From contig CAZZFA010000004.1 in NCBI GenBank assembly GCA_964653435.1, positions 1 through 64,000 on the forward strand: 64,000 nucleotides of DNA, given 5' to 3'. Source of the stretch: CAZMVY01 sp964653435 (GTDB lineage Bacteria > Planctomycetota > Phycisphaerae > UBA1845 > PWPN01). Every line of letters begins with the position of its first letter. Within the stretch, counting starts at the first letter, position 1. The position numbers and the translations under genes were made by a program. The notes beneath the pieces are model-generated. The model ran no database searches. It was not told where the DNA came from and worked only from the letters and a program-made list of their open reading frames with translations. Of this stretch, positions 43,913 to 53,969 are shown piece by piece.

Positions 43913-45478
43913 CTACTGCCGCCTGCGCTCCGCGGGCGTTGCCTTGCCCGGCAGTGCCTCGCGCCAGCCTGCGTGAAGCTTGCGGGCCAGTTCCTTGACG
44001 AGTTCTTTGTTCTCCGGCCTGCCGGCGATGTTCACGTTTTCGCCCGGGTCATTCTGGTGGTCGTACAGCTCCACGCCGACGGGTTCCTTGCCCGGTTCGG
44101 CCCATTCCGTGTAGCGGTAGCGATCCGTCCGTATCGAGTGGCCCATGAGCCCTTTTCGCGGGTACTGACTGAAGGCGGCCTGCTGAACCGGGCGGTCCGG
44201 ATGCTCCATGGCCGGCACCAGGCTTGTGCCCTCCAGGCCCTCGGGGATCGGCAGGCCGGCGAGGTCGCACAGGGTCGGATAGATATCGACGAACTCCGCG
44301 AGCCCATTCGTCTTGACGCCGGCAAACCGGCGGCCCGCCGGGCTGATGATCAGCGGCGCCCGTGTGGCCACCTCGAAGTTCGTGTGTTTGCACCACAGGC
44401 CGTGCTCGCCGAGGTGCCAGCCGTGATCGCCCCAGAGCACGATGATCGTGTTGTCCCGAAGGCCAAGCCGGTCGAGCTCGTCCAGAACGCGGCCGATCTG
44501 CGCGTCGGTGTAACTGACGGCGGCGTAGTAGGCCCGGATGAGTTCCTTCGCCTTGCTCTCGGAGAGCGGGCCCTTCTTCGGGATGTCGCTGTAGCTCCGC
44601 AACTCGCCCCAGTCCGTCAGCGCCGGCGGCGGCACATCCTCGGGCGGGTTCGGGTTGCCGCAGACCTTGATCGTCTCCGGCGGATAGAGATCGAAGTATT
44701 TCTTCGGCGCCACGAACAGCAGGTGCGGCTTGAGGAACCCGACGGCGAGGAAGAAGGGCTTATCCTTGATCTCGCGCAGGGCTTCGATCGCGCGGTCGGC
44801 GGTCATGCCGTCGGCGAGGGCGTTGTCGGGGCCTTCGGCGGCCTCCCACGACGGCCCGTTCGCCCGCGGGCCGCGCGCCACCCGCAAGGTGAGGCCCGTC
44901 TTCGGATCCTTTTCGATGATCCGAGCGGTGTTCACGTTTTCGCGCGATCGCAGTTCGCGCCGGCTGGCGGCGACGGCCGCAAGGGATTCCGGCTTCGTGT
45001 AGGTGGGGGCGTTCGGCCTCCAGTGCGGGACGCTCCACGATTGCGGGTCGTCCAGGTCGCCGTGATAGATCTTGCTGAGGCCCTGCACGTGGTATCCGTG
45101 CTTCTTGAAGTACTCGGGCAGGGTCACCACGTCCGGGATCGTCTTGCGGAAGTGCGTGTTCAGGTCGTAGATCTTCGTCGTGTCCGGGCGCAGGCCGGTC
45201 AGCAGCGACGTTCGCGAGGGGCTGCACACAGCCTGCTGGCAGTAGGCGCGACGGAACAGGACCCCGCCCGCGGCCAGCTTGTCGATGTTGGGCGAGCGGA
45301 TCTGTGATGCGCCGTAGCAGCCCAGCTCGGGCCGCAGATCGTCCACGGCGATAAACAGTACGTTCGGTTTGGCCGCCTCGTCCGCGGAGGCGAGGCCGGC
45401 CGCGCCCGCCGCCTGAATGATGCATGCGGCGGCGAGCAGGGTCTTGAGGTTTCGACCGTGGTCTGCGAGTCGTTTCAT
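43913..45478 (-). CDS. Secreted sulfatase, iduronate-2-sulfatase-like
   Basis: A 521-aa protein with GGGAG nine bases before its ATG and an N-terminal signal (LLAAACIIQAAGAAGLASA). The formylglycine motif is CSPSRTSLLTG (Cys85), and the metal-binding DD is in FIAVDDLRP (46-47). Downstream, VLWGDHGWHLGEHGLW supplies the second metal pair. Features such as CYGASQIRSPNIDKLA resemble iduronate-2-sulfatases. Cys must be converted to formylglycine by a maturase that is not in this window. It probably removes sulfate from algal or animal polysaccharides. Confidence 0.9.
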   Translation of the reverse strand: MKRLADHGRNLKTLLAAACIIQAAGAAGLASADEAAKPNVLFIAVDDLRPELGCYGASQIRSPNIDKLAAGGVLFRRAYCQQAVCSPSRTSLLTGLRPDTTKIYDLNTHFRKTIPDVVTLPEYFKKHGYHVQGLSKIYHGDLDDPQSWSVPHWRPNAPTYTKPESLAAVAASRRELRSRENVNTARIIEKDPKTGLTLRVARGPRANGPSWEAAEGPDNALADGMTADRAIEALREIKDKPFFLAVGFLKPHLLFVAPKKYFDLYPPETIKVCGNPNPPEDVPPPALTDWGELRSYSDIPKKGPLSESKAKELIRAYYAAVSYTDAQIGRVLDELDRLGLRDNTIIVLWGDHGWHLGEHGLWCKHTNFEVATRAPLIISPAGRRFAGVKTNGLAEFVDIYPTLCDLAGLPIPEGLEGTSLVPAMEHPDRPVQQAAFSQYPRKGLMGHSIRTDRYRYTEWAEPGKEPVGVELYDHQNDPGENVNIAGRPENKELVKELARKLHAGWREALPGKATPAERRRQ

Positions 45479-45520
45479 GTGCGTGTACTCCCGGCCAGGG
45501 AAAGCCCTCGGTCCAACCGG

Positions 45521-46594
45521 TCACCGTGCCGGATGGGTCGCGGTGCTGCGGGCCGTCGGTTGTTTCAAATGCCTGTCGAAGAACTCGGCGGCCAGCTTGT
45601 ATGTCTCCGGCCGGCCCACGCCGTGCCCGGCGTCCGGCAGGATTCTGAGCGTGACCTCGACGCCCGCCTTCTTGAGCGCCGCCGCAAGCAGTTCAGCGTG
45701 CTTCGGACGGACGAGCGTGTCCTTGGCGCCGTGCACGATGAGAAACGGCGGGTCGTCGCGGCTCACATGGGCCACCGGGCTTGCCAGCACGGCCTTCTCG
45801 CGGTTCTCGCGAAGCGGGCCGCCGAAGAGCTTCGTGACGGCCTTCGCGCCTTCCTGCTTGCCGGCCCACGGATCGCTCTCGAAGTCCTCTTCCCGGAAGG
45901 ACGAGGGGCCGCAGAAGTCGCACACGGCCTGCACGCGGCTCGAGTACTTCAGGTTGTCGCCGACGTCGCCCTCCAGCTCTTTCACTCCGCCGCTGGTGCC
46001 CAGCAGCGCGGCGAGATGCCCGCCCGCCGAAGCGCCCCACACGCCGATGCGATCGGCCGCGAAGCCGTACTCCTTCGCGTGCGCCCGCACCCAGCGGATG
46101 GCGGCCTTGCAGTCGTGAATCTGGGCGGGGAAGGGCGCCTCATCGGTCAGCCGATAGTTGATGCTGACGGCTGCGTAGCCCTGGCTCACGAGGGGCACCG
46201 CCGGGCAGCGGCCCTTGTCACCGGACTGCCAGCCGCCGCCGTGAATCCAGACGATCACCGGAAGCGGGCGCGGTGCGTCTTTCGGAAGGTAGATGTCCAA
46301 CAGCAGCGGCTTGCCGTCGACCCGGGCATACTCGATGTCGCGGAGGGCCTTTGTCCCCCTGGGGAGGGATTCCTCCGCCGGGCGTGAGCGCGCGCCTTGC
46401 CGCTCGCGGTACGCCCGGACCGCCTCGCGCCGTTCCTCCGGGCTGAGGCGGCCGTCGCCGTCCTTGTCGAACTCCTTCAGGGCACGCTGGCGGAGGGCTT
46501 CGCGGTCGGGCGGCGCGGCCTCCTCGGCCGACACGAAAGGCCCCCAGAACGTTGCAGACAGCAGGGCGATCGCGAATGCACGCAGTCGGATCAT
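45521..46594 (-). CDS. Secreted alpha/beta hydrolase with an EF-hand motif
   Basis: A 357-aa protein; AAGGAG precedes the ATG at 46594. A signal peptide is followed by an EF-hand loop DKDGDGRLSPEE (about 43-54), then an alpha/beta-hydrolase of the carboxylesterase type: oxyanion HGGGW, nucleophile in GASAGG, acid in GAKDTLVRP and His in DAGHGVG. It likely removes acetyl or other ester groups from polysaccharides. It is the first gene of a reverse-strand operon with the sulfatase and the lyase-like enzyme (gaps of 42 and 103 bases). Confidence 0.88.
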   Translation of the reverse strand: MIRLRAFAIALLSATFWGPFVSAEEAAPPDREALRQRALKEFDKDGDGRLSPEERREAVRAYRERQGARSRPAEESLPRGTKALRDIEYARVDGKPLLLDIYLPKDAPRPLPVIVWIHGGGWQSGDKGRCPAVPLVSQGYAAVSINYRLTDEAPFPAQIHDCKAAIRWVRAHAKEYGFAADRIGVWGASAGGHLAALLGTSGGVKELEGDVGDNLKYSSRVQAVCDFCGPSSFREEDFESDPWAGKQEGAKAVTKLFGGPLRENREKAVLASPVAHVSRDDPPFLIVHGAKDTLVRPKHAELLAAALKKAGVEVTLRILPDAGHGVGRPETYKLAAEFFDRHLKQPTARSTATHPAR

Positions 46595-46824
46595 GGAAAC
46601 TCCTTGTTCGTCCGGCGCGCCGTCCGAAAGGGCGCGCTCACTCGGCTCAACGCAGACGGTCGGCATATTAATGCACGCATCGGCGCGTGTACATCGAAAA
46701 GGGCGCATCGCCGAACGGGGGCTGTCATTGGGCGGTGCGGCGCGGTAGGATTGCCCCGCTTGAACGGCGGGGGCACGGCGTGCCTCCGGCGAAAGGCGAT
46801 GGCTTCATGAGGAGGAACAACGGA

Positions 46825-48255
46825 ATGGACCGGATGAATCCGCGCGTACGGCGACAATGGGCGGGCGCCGCTTTCCGGGCGGCTCTCGTTGCGGCGGCCG
46901 GATTGGTTCCCTGGCTGGCGGGCACTGCCGGGGCTGCCGCGGCCGAGGCAGGACGGCCCAACGTGCTCTTTCTGCTCACCGATGACCAGCGGGCGGATGC
47001 GATCGGCGCGATGGGCAACCCGGCCATCAAGACCCCGGTGATGGACTCGCTGGCCCGGCGGGGCCTTGCCTTCCGGAACGCGTACGTGCTGGGGAGCAAT
47101 GTGCCCGCGGTCTGTACCCCGAGCCGCAATATGATCATGAGCGGCCGCGCGTATTTCCGCTGGCAGGGGCTGTATGCCTCGCCCGATCAGCCGAACTTCC
47201 CCGTCACGCTCGAGAACGCGGGATACGTCACCTACCACTACGGCAAGAAGGGCAACACGGCCATCCTGATCCAGGAGAAGTTCAACACGAACAAGTACCT
47301 CCAGGACGACGCCGATCGCGAGGACGGCGAGCCGGGCAAGGCCATCGTGGATGACGCCATCGCCTTCCTGAAGGAAAAGCACGGCGGCCGACCGTTCTTC
47401 ATGTACCTCGCGTTTTCCAACCCGCACGATCCCCGCGTCGCGGCGCAGAAATACCTGGACATGTATCCGCTCGAGAAGGTCCCGCTGCCGAAGAACTTCA
47501 TGCCCGTTCATCCCTTCGACAACGGCGAGATGCTCATCCGCGACGAGCTGCTCGCGCCGTGGCCGCGCACGGAGCAGGAGATCCGCAAGCAGCTCCGTGA
47601 CTATTACGCGGTCATCACGGGGCTTGATTATCACATCGGCCGGCTGCTTGCGGCGCTGAAGGACCTGAAGCTCGATGACAACACGATCATCATTTTCGCC
47701 TCGGACAACGGGCTGTCGCTCGGCAGCCACGGCCTGATGGGCAAGCAGAACCTGTACGAGGAAGGCACCAAGGTTCCGCTCATCTTCGCCGGGCCGGGGA
47801 TTGCCGCCGGCCGCAGCGATGCTCTGGTGTACCTGATGGACATCTTTCCCACGGTCTGCGATCTGGTGAACATCCCGGTGCCCGCGGGACTGGACGGCAA
47901 GAGCCTCAAACCCGTCATTGACCGGCGGGAGCCGGGCGTGCGGTCCACGCTCTTCACGGCCTACCGCGACGTGCAGCGGGCGATCCGCGACGATCGCTGG
48001 AAGCTGATCCGTTACCCGAAGATCAACAAGACGCAGTTGTTCGACCTGAAAGACGACCCCGACGAGATGCATGATCTGGCGGGCGATCCGGCACAGGCGG
48101 GCCGAATCGAGCGGATGATGGCCGAGCTGGAGCGCTGGCAGAAGCAGCTTGGCGACACGGCTCCGCTGACCTCGGAGCACCCGAAGGATCCGACGTTCAC
48201 GCCGCCGACCGGCGAAGCGCTGGAAAAGCTGCTCAAGCCCGCGAAGAAGAAGTGA
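46825..48255 (+). CDS. Secreted sulfatase
   Basis: A 476-aa protein. The ATG at 46825 has GAGGAGG nine bases upstream; an ATG at 46807 is also in frame. Signal: FRAALVAAAGLVPWLAGTAG. Formylglycine motif CTPSRNMIMSG (Cys97), metal pair DD in LLTDDQRAD (53-54), and ASDNGLSLGSHGLMGK for the second pair. The family is type I, Cys-type. It is followed after 93 bases by another sulfatase gene on the same strand, and faces the hydrolase gene across a 230-base divergent promoter region. Confidence 0.9.
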   Translation: MDRMNPRVRRQWAGAAFRAALVAAAGLVPWLAGTAGAAAAEAGRPNVLFLLTDDQRADAIGAMGNPAIKTPVMDSLARRGLAFRNAYVLGSNVPAVCTPSRNMIMSGRAYFRWQGLYASPDQPNFPVTLENAGYVTYHYGKKGNTAILIQEKFNTNKYLQDDADREDGEPGKAIVDDAIAFLKEKHGGRPFFMYLAFSNPHDPRVAAQKYLDMYPLEKVPLPKNFMPVHPFDNGEMLIRDELLAPWPRTEQEIRKQLRDYYAVITGLDYHIGRLLAALKDLKLDDNTIIIFASDNGLSLGSHGLMGKQNLYEEGTKVPLIFAGPGIAAGRSDALVYLMDIFPTVCDLVNIPVPAGLDGKSLKPVIDRREPGVRSTLFTAYRDVQRAIRDDRWKLIRYPKINKTQLFDLKDDPDEMHDLAGDPAQAGRIERMMAELERWQKQLGDTAPLTSEHPKDPTFTPPTGEALEKLLKPAKKK

Positions 48256-48348
48256 CGCGGGGAAGGCGGCCGTGGTGCCGCTGCTACCCGAGGCGCCGGG
48301 TTTTGTCCGCTTGCGCGGATGGCGGCCGCGCCGTACGAGGAGCGAACG

Positions 48349-49983
48349 ATGCACACGATGCGACCGGCTCTCTGCGCCGTGGCGTTCCTGGCCGCAGGTG
48401 TCTGCGCGGCCCCGGCTGACGACAAGCCGGCCCGCCCGAACATCATCCTCATTCTGGCCGACGACATGGGCTTCTCCGACCTGGGCTGCTACGGCTCCGA
48501 GATCGCCACGCCCAATATCGACCGGCTCGCCGCGCACGGACTGCGCTTTACGCAGTTCTACAACGCCGCCCGGTGTTGCCCGACGCGCGCGGCGCTGCTC
48601 ACCGGCCTGTATCCGCATCAGGCCGGCGTCGGTCACATGCTCGGAGACTGGGCGAAGCCCGCGTACACCAGCGGCCTGAATGACCGCTGCGTCACCATCG
48701 CCGAACTGCTGCGCGAGGCCGGCTACCGCACATACATGGTCGGCAAGTGGCACGTCGGCCAGCTCGTGGGCAGGAAGCCCGCGAACCGTCCGCTCGACCG
48801 CGGCTTCGAGCATTTCTACGGTACCGGCGGCGGCGGAAACTACTTCGCCCCCGAACCGCTCATGCGCGACAACGACCGCATCCAACCCGGCGCCGACGGC
48901 TACTACGTCACCGACGACTTCAGCGAGGCGGCCGTCCGCTTCATCGAACAACACGTCAAGAGCGGCACGCAGGCGCCCTTCTTCCTGCACCTGTGCTACA
49001 CGGCGCCCCACTTCCCGCTGCAGGCGAAGCCCGACGACATCGCCCGCAACCGGGGCCGGTACAAGGACGGCTGGGACGCCCTCCGTGCGCGACGGTACGC
49101 CCGCCAGAAGGAACTCGGCATCATCGACCCGCTCTGGCCGCTCTCTCCGCGGGATCCCGTTGCGCAACCGTGGGCCGACGCGACGGACAAGGAGGAGTGG
49201 GACCTCCGCATGGCTGTCTATGCCGCCATGATCGAGTGCATGGACCGGGGCGTCGGCCGCGTGGTCGAGGCCGTCCATCGCGCCGGCATGGAGCGGAATA
49301 CCCTGATCCTCTTCCTCTCCGACAACGGAGCAAGCGCCGAGTTTCTCGACACGTGGCCCAACCCCGCCCGCGGCCACAAGCCCGGTTCCATCACCGGCAC
49401 GAAGGAGTCGCACCGCTGCCTCGAGGTCGGCTGGGCCAACGCCGCGAACACCCCGTTCCGCGAGCACAAGATGTGGGTCCATGAAGGCGGCATCGCCACG
49501 CCCCTGATCGCGTGCTGGCCCGGCACCATTCGCGCGGAGGGTTCGCTGACCCGCGAAGTCGGCCATGTGATCGACCTCATGCCGACATGCCTCGAGCTGG
49601 CCGGCGCCACATATCCCCGCGAGTTCCACGGCCGCGAGCTCACGCCGCCGGCGGGCCGGTCCCTGGTGCCGGTGTTTCGCGGGGGCCGATGGTCCGAGCC
49701 GCGGACGTTGTACTGGGAGCACGAAGGCAACCGCGCGATCCGTAAGGGCGACTGGAAGCTGGTCGGCGAGTTCAGGGGACCGTGGGAACTCTACGACATG
49801 CGGGCGGACCGCACGGAGACGAAGAACCTTGCGGCGGGCGAACCCGAACGGGTCAAGGCCCTCGCCGCCGAGTGGCAGACCTGGGCCGACAAGGTCGGCG
49901 TGATCCCGTGGGAAAAGCTTCCCGGCGGCAACTACAGGCCATCAAGCACGTATCGCAGGAAATCCGAGCCGGTCGCGCAATAA
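48349..49983 (+). CDS. Secreted arylsulfatase-type sulfatase
   Basis: A 544-aa protein with GAGGAG seven bases before the ATG and a short signal peptide (LCAVAFLAAGVCAAPA). Motif CCPTRAALLTG contains the formylglycine cysteine (Cys76), and ILADDMGFSDLG contains the first metal pair. LFLSDNGASAEF gives the second. The C-terminal LYWEHEGNRAIRKGDWKLV is typical of this arylsulfatase group. Likely works with the preceding sulfatase on a common polysaccharide. Confidence 0.92.
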   Translation: MHTMRPALCAVAFLAAGVCAAPADDKPARPNIILILADDMGFSDLGCYGSEIATPNIDRLAAHGLRFTQFYNAARCCPTRAALLTGLYPHQAGVGHMLGDWAKPAYTSGLNDRCVTIAELLREAGYRTYMVGKWHVGQLVGRKPANRPLDRGFEHFYGTGGGGNYFAPEPLMRDNDRIQPGADGYYVTDDFSEAAVRFIEQHVKSGTQAPFFLHLCYTAPHFPLQAKPDDIARNRGRYKDGWDALRARRYARQKELGIIDPLWPLSPRDPVAQPWADATDKEEWDLRMAVYAAMIECMDRGVGRVVEAVHRAGMERNTLILFLSDNGASAEFLDTWPNPARGHKPGSITGTKESHRCLEVGWANAANTPFREHKMWVHEGGIATPLIACWPGTIRAEGSLTREVGHVIDLMPTCLELAGATYPREFHGRELTPPAGRSLVPVFRGGRWSEPRTLYWEHEGNRAIRKGDWKLVGEFRGPWELYDMRADRTETKNLAAGEPERVKALAAEWQTWADKVGVIPWEKLPGGNYRPSSTYRRKSEPVAQ

Positions 49984-50094
49984 CCGCGTGAGTCAGGCGT
50001 CCCGCTCGCGAGAAGGGGGGAAAGCGCCCCGCCTGCCGGCGAAGGTGTGCAGGATGCACGCCCTCCAGGCCGGCCGCGAACGTGCCTGCCGGTT

Positions 50095-51465
50095 CTACTT
50101 GAGGTCGAGTTGCGGCGCCCCCGGCTTCAGTTCCGCCTTGTGACGTTCGACCTCCGCGAGCAGGTCGGCGACGACGTCGGGGTGGTCCCTGGCCACGTTG
50201 TACTTTTCCGAGGGATCCTCGTAGAGATTGAACAGCAGCGGCGGATCGTGGGCCTCGATCTTCTTGCTCTCGGGGCCGTAGCCCGTGCGCGTGAGCAGGT
50301 GTGCCTTCCACGGCCCCTTGCGGACGGCCATGAGTACGGCGTTGTTGTAGTAGAAGAGGACCTTCGCCCCGCCTTCGCCCTGGCCGAGCAGCACGGGCAC
50401 AAGGCTCCGCCCGTCCAGTGCGCGATCCGCGGGGAGCTTCGCGCCGGCCAGTTCGACGAACGTCGGCAGGATGTCCATCAGCGTCGCCATCTCGCGATAC
50501 ACGCCCGGCTTGACCGTCCCCGGCCACCAGAAGATCCCCGGTTCCCGCATGCCGCCTTCCCACGTGGAGCCCTTGCCGTCGCGGAGCAGCCCGGCCGACC
50601 CGCCGTGCTGGTTCTTGATCAGCCACGGCCCGTTGTCGCTGCTGAAAACCACCAGGGTCTTTTCCGCGAGGCCGAGCTCGCGCAGCGTCCGCAGCACCTC
50701 GCCCACGCTCCAGTCGATCTCCTCGACGACGTCCCCGTACAGGCCGCGGAGGCTCTTGCCCTTGAAGCGGTCCGAAACGTGCAGCGGCACGTGAGGGAAG
50801 TTGTAGGCGAGGTAGAGGAAGAAGGGTTTGTCCTTCTCACGCCGGATGAACTTGATCGCCTCGTCCGTGTATCGCGGGGTCAGCGTCTCCTGCACGGCGG
50901 GTTCTTCGACAACCTCCTCGTTCCGCAGGATCGGCGAGGGCTTCATGTCGTTGCTGTACGGGATGCCGTAGTACGAATCGAACCCGTTGCGCGTGGGCAG
51001 ATACTGGGGCAGATGGCCGAGATGCCATTTGCCGACGCAGGCCGTTGCGTACCCCTTTGTCTTCATCGCCTCCGCGATGGTGATCTCACTGGCGGGCAAG
51101 CCTCCCTTCGAGTCGGGGAACAGCACGTGCCGCGCGGTGCCGACCATGCCGCTGCGGATCGGCAGTCGCCCCGTCAACAGGGCCGCCCGGCTCGGCGTGC
51201 ACACCGGCGCCGCGGAGTAGAAGTCCGTAAACCGCAGCCCCTCCGAGGCCATCCGGTCCAGGTTCGGCGTCCGGATGGACGGATGGCCGTAGCAGCCGAG
51301 GTCGCCGTAGCCCAGGTCGTCCGCGAAGAGGATCACGAGGTTCGGCGGACGCTCGGCTGCGCGCGCTGCGGTCGGCGCCGCGGCCAGGATCATGGCGGCG
51401 CAGGCCATGAACCCGGCGTGCGGCCGCAACGTCCTCGCTGTCCGGAATGTGCCGTGTCGTCGCAT
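50095..51465 (-). CDS. Secreted sulfatase
   Basis: A 456-aa protein; GGAGGA lies before the ATG at 51465. Signal: FMACAAMILAAAPTAARA. Formylglycine motif CTPSRAALLTG (Cys89), first metal pair in LFADDLGYGDLG (49-50), and VVFSSDNGPW for the second. It lies 59 bases downstream of the DUF4838/GH20-like gene, so the two are probably co-transcribed. Fourth sulfatase in ten kilobases. Confidence 0.92.
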   Translation of the reverse strand: MRRHGTFRTARTLRPHAGFMACAAMILAAAPTAARAAERPPNLVILFADDLGYGDLGCYGHPSIRTPNLDRMASEGLRFTDFYSAAPVCTPSRAALLTGRLPIRSGMVGTARHVLFPDSKGGLPASEITIAEAMKTKGYATACVGKWHLGHLPQYLPTRNGFDSYYGIPYSNDMKPSPILRNEEVVEEPAVQETLTPRYTDEAIKFIRREKDKPFFLYLAYNFPHVPLHVSDRFKGKSLRGLYGDVVEEIDWSVGEVLRTLRELGLAEKTLVVFSSDNGPWLIKNQHGGSAGLLRDGKGSTWEGGMREPGIFWWPGTVKPGVYREMATLMDILPTFVELAGAKLPADRALDGRSLVPVLLGQGEGGAKVLFYYNNAVLMAVRKGPWKAHLLTRTGYGPESKKIEAHDPPLLFNLYEDPSEKYNVARDHPDVVADLLAEVERHKAELKPGAPQLDLK

Positions 51466-51524
51466 GGTGGATTCCTCCGCGTTTCGATACCGCCGTGCGC
51501 CCGTCGCGCTTTCGGGACGCGGCG

Positions 51525-53525
51525 TCATTTCACTTCACAGCCGAGCTCGGCCGCCACGGACCTCATTTGATCCGCCATCTCCTCGAGCAGCTTGACCGGC
51601 TCCTTCGTCAGGTGCTCGTGGGCCGGTTGCGCCGGCAGGCTTGCCTCCCATGCGGTCAGCGCTGCTGCGGCCTGCGTCAGGCCGTCGATGTACATGCGGA
51701 AGTACCGTCCGGCCGCCGGCCTGTCCGCTTCGTCGACGCGGCCGGACCGGACCAGCGCCTTGAGTTGCCACAGGGCCTTGAGCGTCTTGATGAACCCCTG
51801 CGTGACAAGGCTCTCCTGCACGAACATCGGCTCGCCGAGTTCGCGGGCCAGCTCCACCGCCCGCTGCGCCTGGGCGACGTCGCGATCGAGTTGCTCCGCG
51901 TTGCGGATCTCACCCCAGGGATAGCGGTAGACATCCCACAGTGCCGAACCGAGCTCCGGCAGCTTGCCCTCCTTGAGCATCTCGGCCGCCTTGCCCGGCA
52001 CCTTGCGGCGCTCGCCGGACGGGTACTCGCTCCCGTAGATGTCCCAGGCGACCGGCCCGTTGGCCTCGGTCCAGTCGGCGAACTTTTCCGGATCCTTGAG
52101 ACCCTGCCGGACGGCCCACGAGAGGGCGAACTCGCGGGGCGAGCGGCCCTTGGCATTCCACGACCACTCGGCCGCCGCCTCGGTGTTGAACGCGCAGTGG
52201 CTGATGCGGGGGACGGCGTAGCCAAGCAGCCCCGAGAGCTTCTTGTCGACGAACTCGTTCATGCGCTGGTGAATGAACTGCGGCCCCGTGAAGGGGACCC
52301 AGTACCCGACGATGGCGCACACGTTCGGGCACACCCCGAGCCACCTGCCCTTGTTGATCGCGTCCACCAGGTATGGCCGGATCATGGGGGCGTGGCTGGT
52401 GTTGTAGGTGAAGAGGCTGTGGTAATACCAGATCTTCACGCTCGGCGGGAGCTGCGCGAAGACCTTCGGGTTGCTCTTTTCCGTCTCCTCGCTGGTCAGC
52501 ACCCGCAGGCCGAGGTCGGGCTGCTTTTCGAGGGCCTTCTTCCAGGCGGCCACGATCGCCCGCGCCTCCAGGACGCTGCGGTCCTCCTTGCGGCACGATT
52601 CGCACTGGCAACCCTTCTCGCCGGCCAGGTTCTCCGCCATCCAGACGTCGACTTCTTTGACGCCCGGCTTCGCCCGCCACAGGAGCAGCCATTGCGAAAG
52701 GATGTCCACGAAGAGCGGGTTGGAGTAGCAGATCGCGCCCCGTCGTGCATCCTTACCCTGAAGCTCCGGATACGCCGTGAAAAGCCCGGAGCCGGACAAC
52801 TGCTCAAGGTGCAGGACGACGGGCACGGGGTTGATCCCGTACGTCGGCCCCTCGTCGAGGATTCTCTGCTTGTTCCCGGCGAGCGTCACGAAACATCGCT
52901 TCTGCCCGTCGATCCCGCAGCGCGAGATCTGCTCGTCGTAGTTCATTTTGCGGTCGGACATCCACCGGAGGTGGTCGTAGCTGTCGCCGCCCCACAGGCC
53001 GCGGTCTGCCATGTCCGGCCAGTCGGTGACCTCCAGCAGCGGGATCCGAACCTCTTCTGCCGCGTTCTCCATCACGAGGGCCTGCTGTACGGTCTTGGCG
53101 GCATAGTAGAGCCCGCGTGGGCCGATCGCCGCCAGGATGAGCCCGTTCTTTCGCGGCATCGGCAGGATGACGTAGGCCTGATCGCGGTTGGGCGCCGCAC
53201 GCAGCGGCGCGGTCTCCGGGCCGTCCAACTGCAATCGAAGCGTGAACGACGCCTCGGACGCCTTGCCCGGCGACCCAAGACGTTCGCGCAGTTCCTTGAC
53301 CGCCTGCTCAACGAGCGCCGGCGCATCCTGCGGCGGCACGATGGCAACCCGGCTGCGGGGGACGGTCGCCTCCTCCGTAATCGTGATCTTCCGGGGCAGG
53401 GGAACCAGGCGGCGAGTCCATCGCAGGGCTTCTTCAGCCGAAACCGCGACGGGCGCCGCCGCGCCCTGTGAGACCGATATTGCCGACAAGGCGACAACCG
53501 AAACGAGCCACAGCATGTGTTTCAT
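51525..53525 (-). CDS. Secreted DUF4838/GH20-like carbohydrate-active protein
   Basis: A 666-aa protein with signal peptide (MLWLVSVVALSAISVS); GGAGA precedes the ATG at 53525. Residues ~90-150 contain a GH20-type zincin-like N-terminal domain (GPRGLYYAAKTVQQAL), followed by WPDMADRGLWGGDSYDH and a barrel-like region. CQCESCRKED and WNAKGRSPREFALSW are features of DUF4838-type proteins. I cannot see with certainty the Asp-Glu pair of active hexosaminidases. It probably cleaves a sulfated glycan together with the neighbouring sulfatases. Confidence 0.75.
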   Translation of the reverse strand: MKHMLWLVSVVALSAISVSQGAAAPVAVSAEEALRWTRRLVPLPRKITITEEATVPRSRVAIVPPQDAPALVEQAVKELRERLGSPGKASEASFTLRLQLDGPETAPLRAAPNRDQAYVILPMPRKNGLILAAIGPRGLYYAAKTVQQALVMENAAEEVRIPLLEVTDWPDMADRGLWGGDSYDHLRWMSDRKMNYDEQISRCGIDGQKRCFVTLAGNKQRILDEGPTYGINPVPVVLHLEQLSGSGLFTAYPELQGKDARRGAICYSNPLFVDILSQWLLLWRAKPGVKEVDVWMAENLAGEKGCQCESCRKEDRSVLEARAIVAAWKKALEKQPDLGLRVLTSEETEKSNPKVFAQLPPSVKIWYYHSLFTYNTSHAPMIRPYLVDAINKGRWLGVCPNVCAIVGYWVPFTGPQFIHQRMNEFVDKKLSGLLGYAVPRISHCAFNTEAAAEWSWNAKGRSPREFALSWAVRQGLKDPEKFADWTEANGPVAWDIYGSEYPSGERRKVPGKAAEMLKEGKLPELGSALWDVYRYPWGEIRNAEQLDRDVAQAQRAVELARELGEPMFVQESLVTQGFIKTLKALWQLKALVRSGRVDEADRPAAGRYFRMYIDGLTQAAAALTAWEASLPAQPAHEHLTKEPVKLLEEMADQMRSVAAELGCEVK

Positions 53526-53969
53526 CGAGGGTTTTCTCCAACGGCCCGCATGAGCCGGTGCGGGCACGGGTCTCAAGCGAGCGATTCCCGGCTCCGGCTC
53601 GGCCGGTTCGCGGAGATCATCGGGGATCCGACTGCCGGCATTCGGCGCCTCAACGCGCCGGCCGTCTTGCCCACGGATGACTTCGTGCGCCTTTCGGCTC
53701 GCTCAGTCGGAAGCCTACCGCCGGGGCATGGCTCCCGCAAGCACGCGGCGGGAATTGAGGGGCTACCGTTATGGCCGGACCGGCGGCGGCCCGAGCCGTC
53801 CGCGATTGTCGGGCCTGTGGCGAGCGAGGCGGTCGATCGCGCGGTTCCGCCGCTGTGCGTTGTTCCCGCACGCAGGAGACGGCACCGGGATGGCTCCGAC
53901 GATTCCGCACAGGGGCACGGCGTTCGTTCTTGAGAATCGGCCTTTCGTGCCATACAGTGCCGTGTGCGA
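53526..53969. other. Divergent intergenic region before mutS
   Basis: About 444 bases between genes on opposite strands, with no supportable gene. Two promoters are expected, but no clear consensus elements or hairpins stand out in the GC-rich sequence. Confidence 0.5.

Noticed and set aside
46591..49722. 1043-codon open frame antisense to two sulfatases
   Set aside because: Covers two genes with clear catalytic motifs on the forward strand; no domain recognisable in the antisense product.
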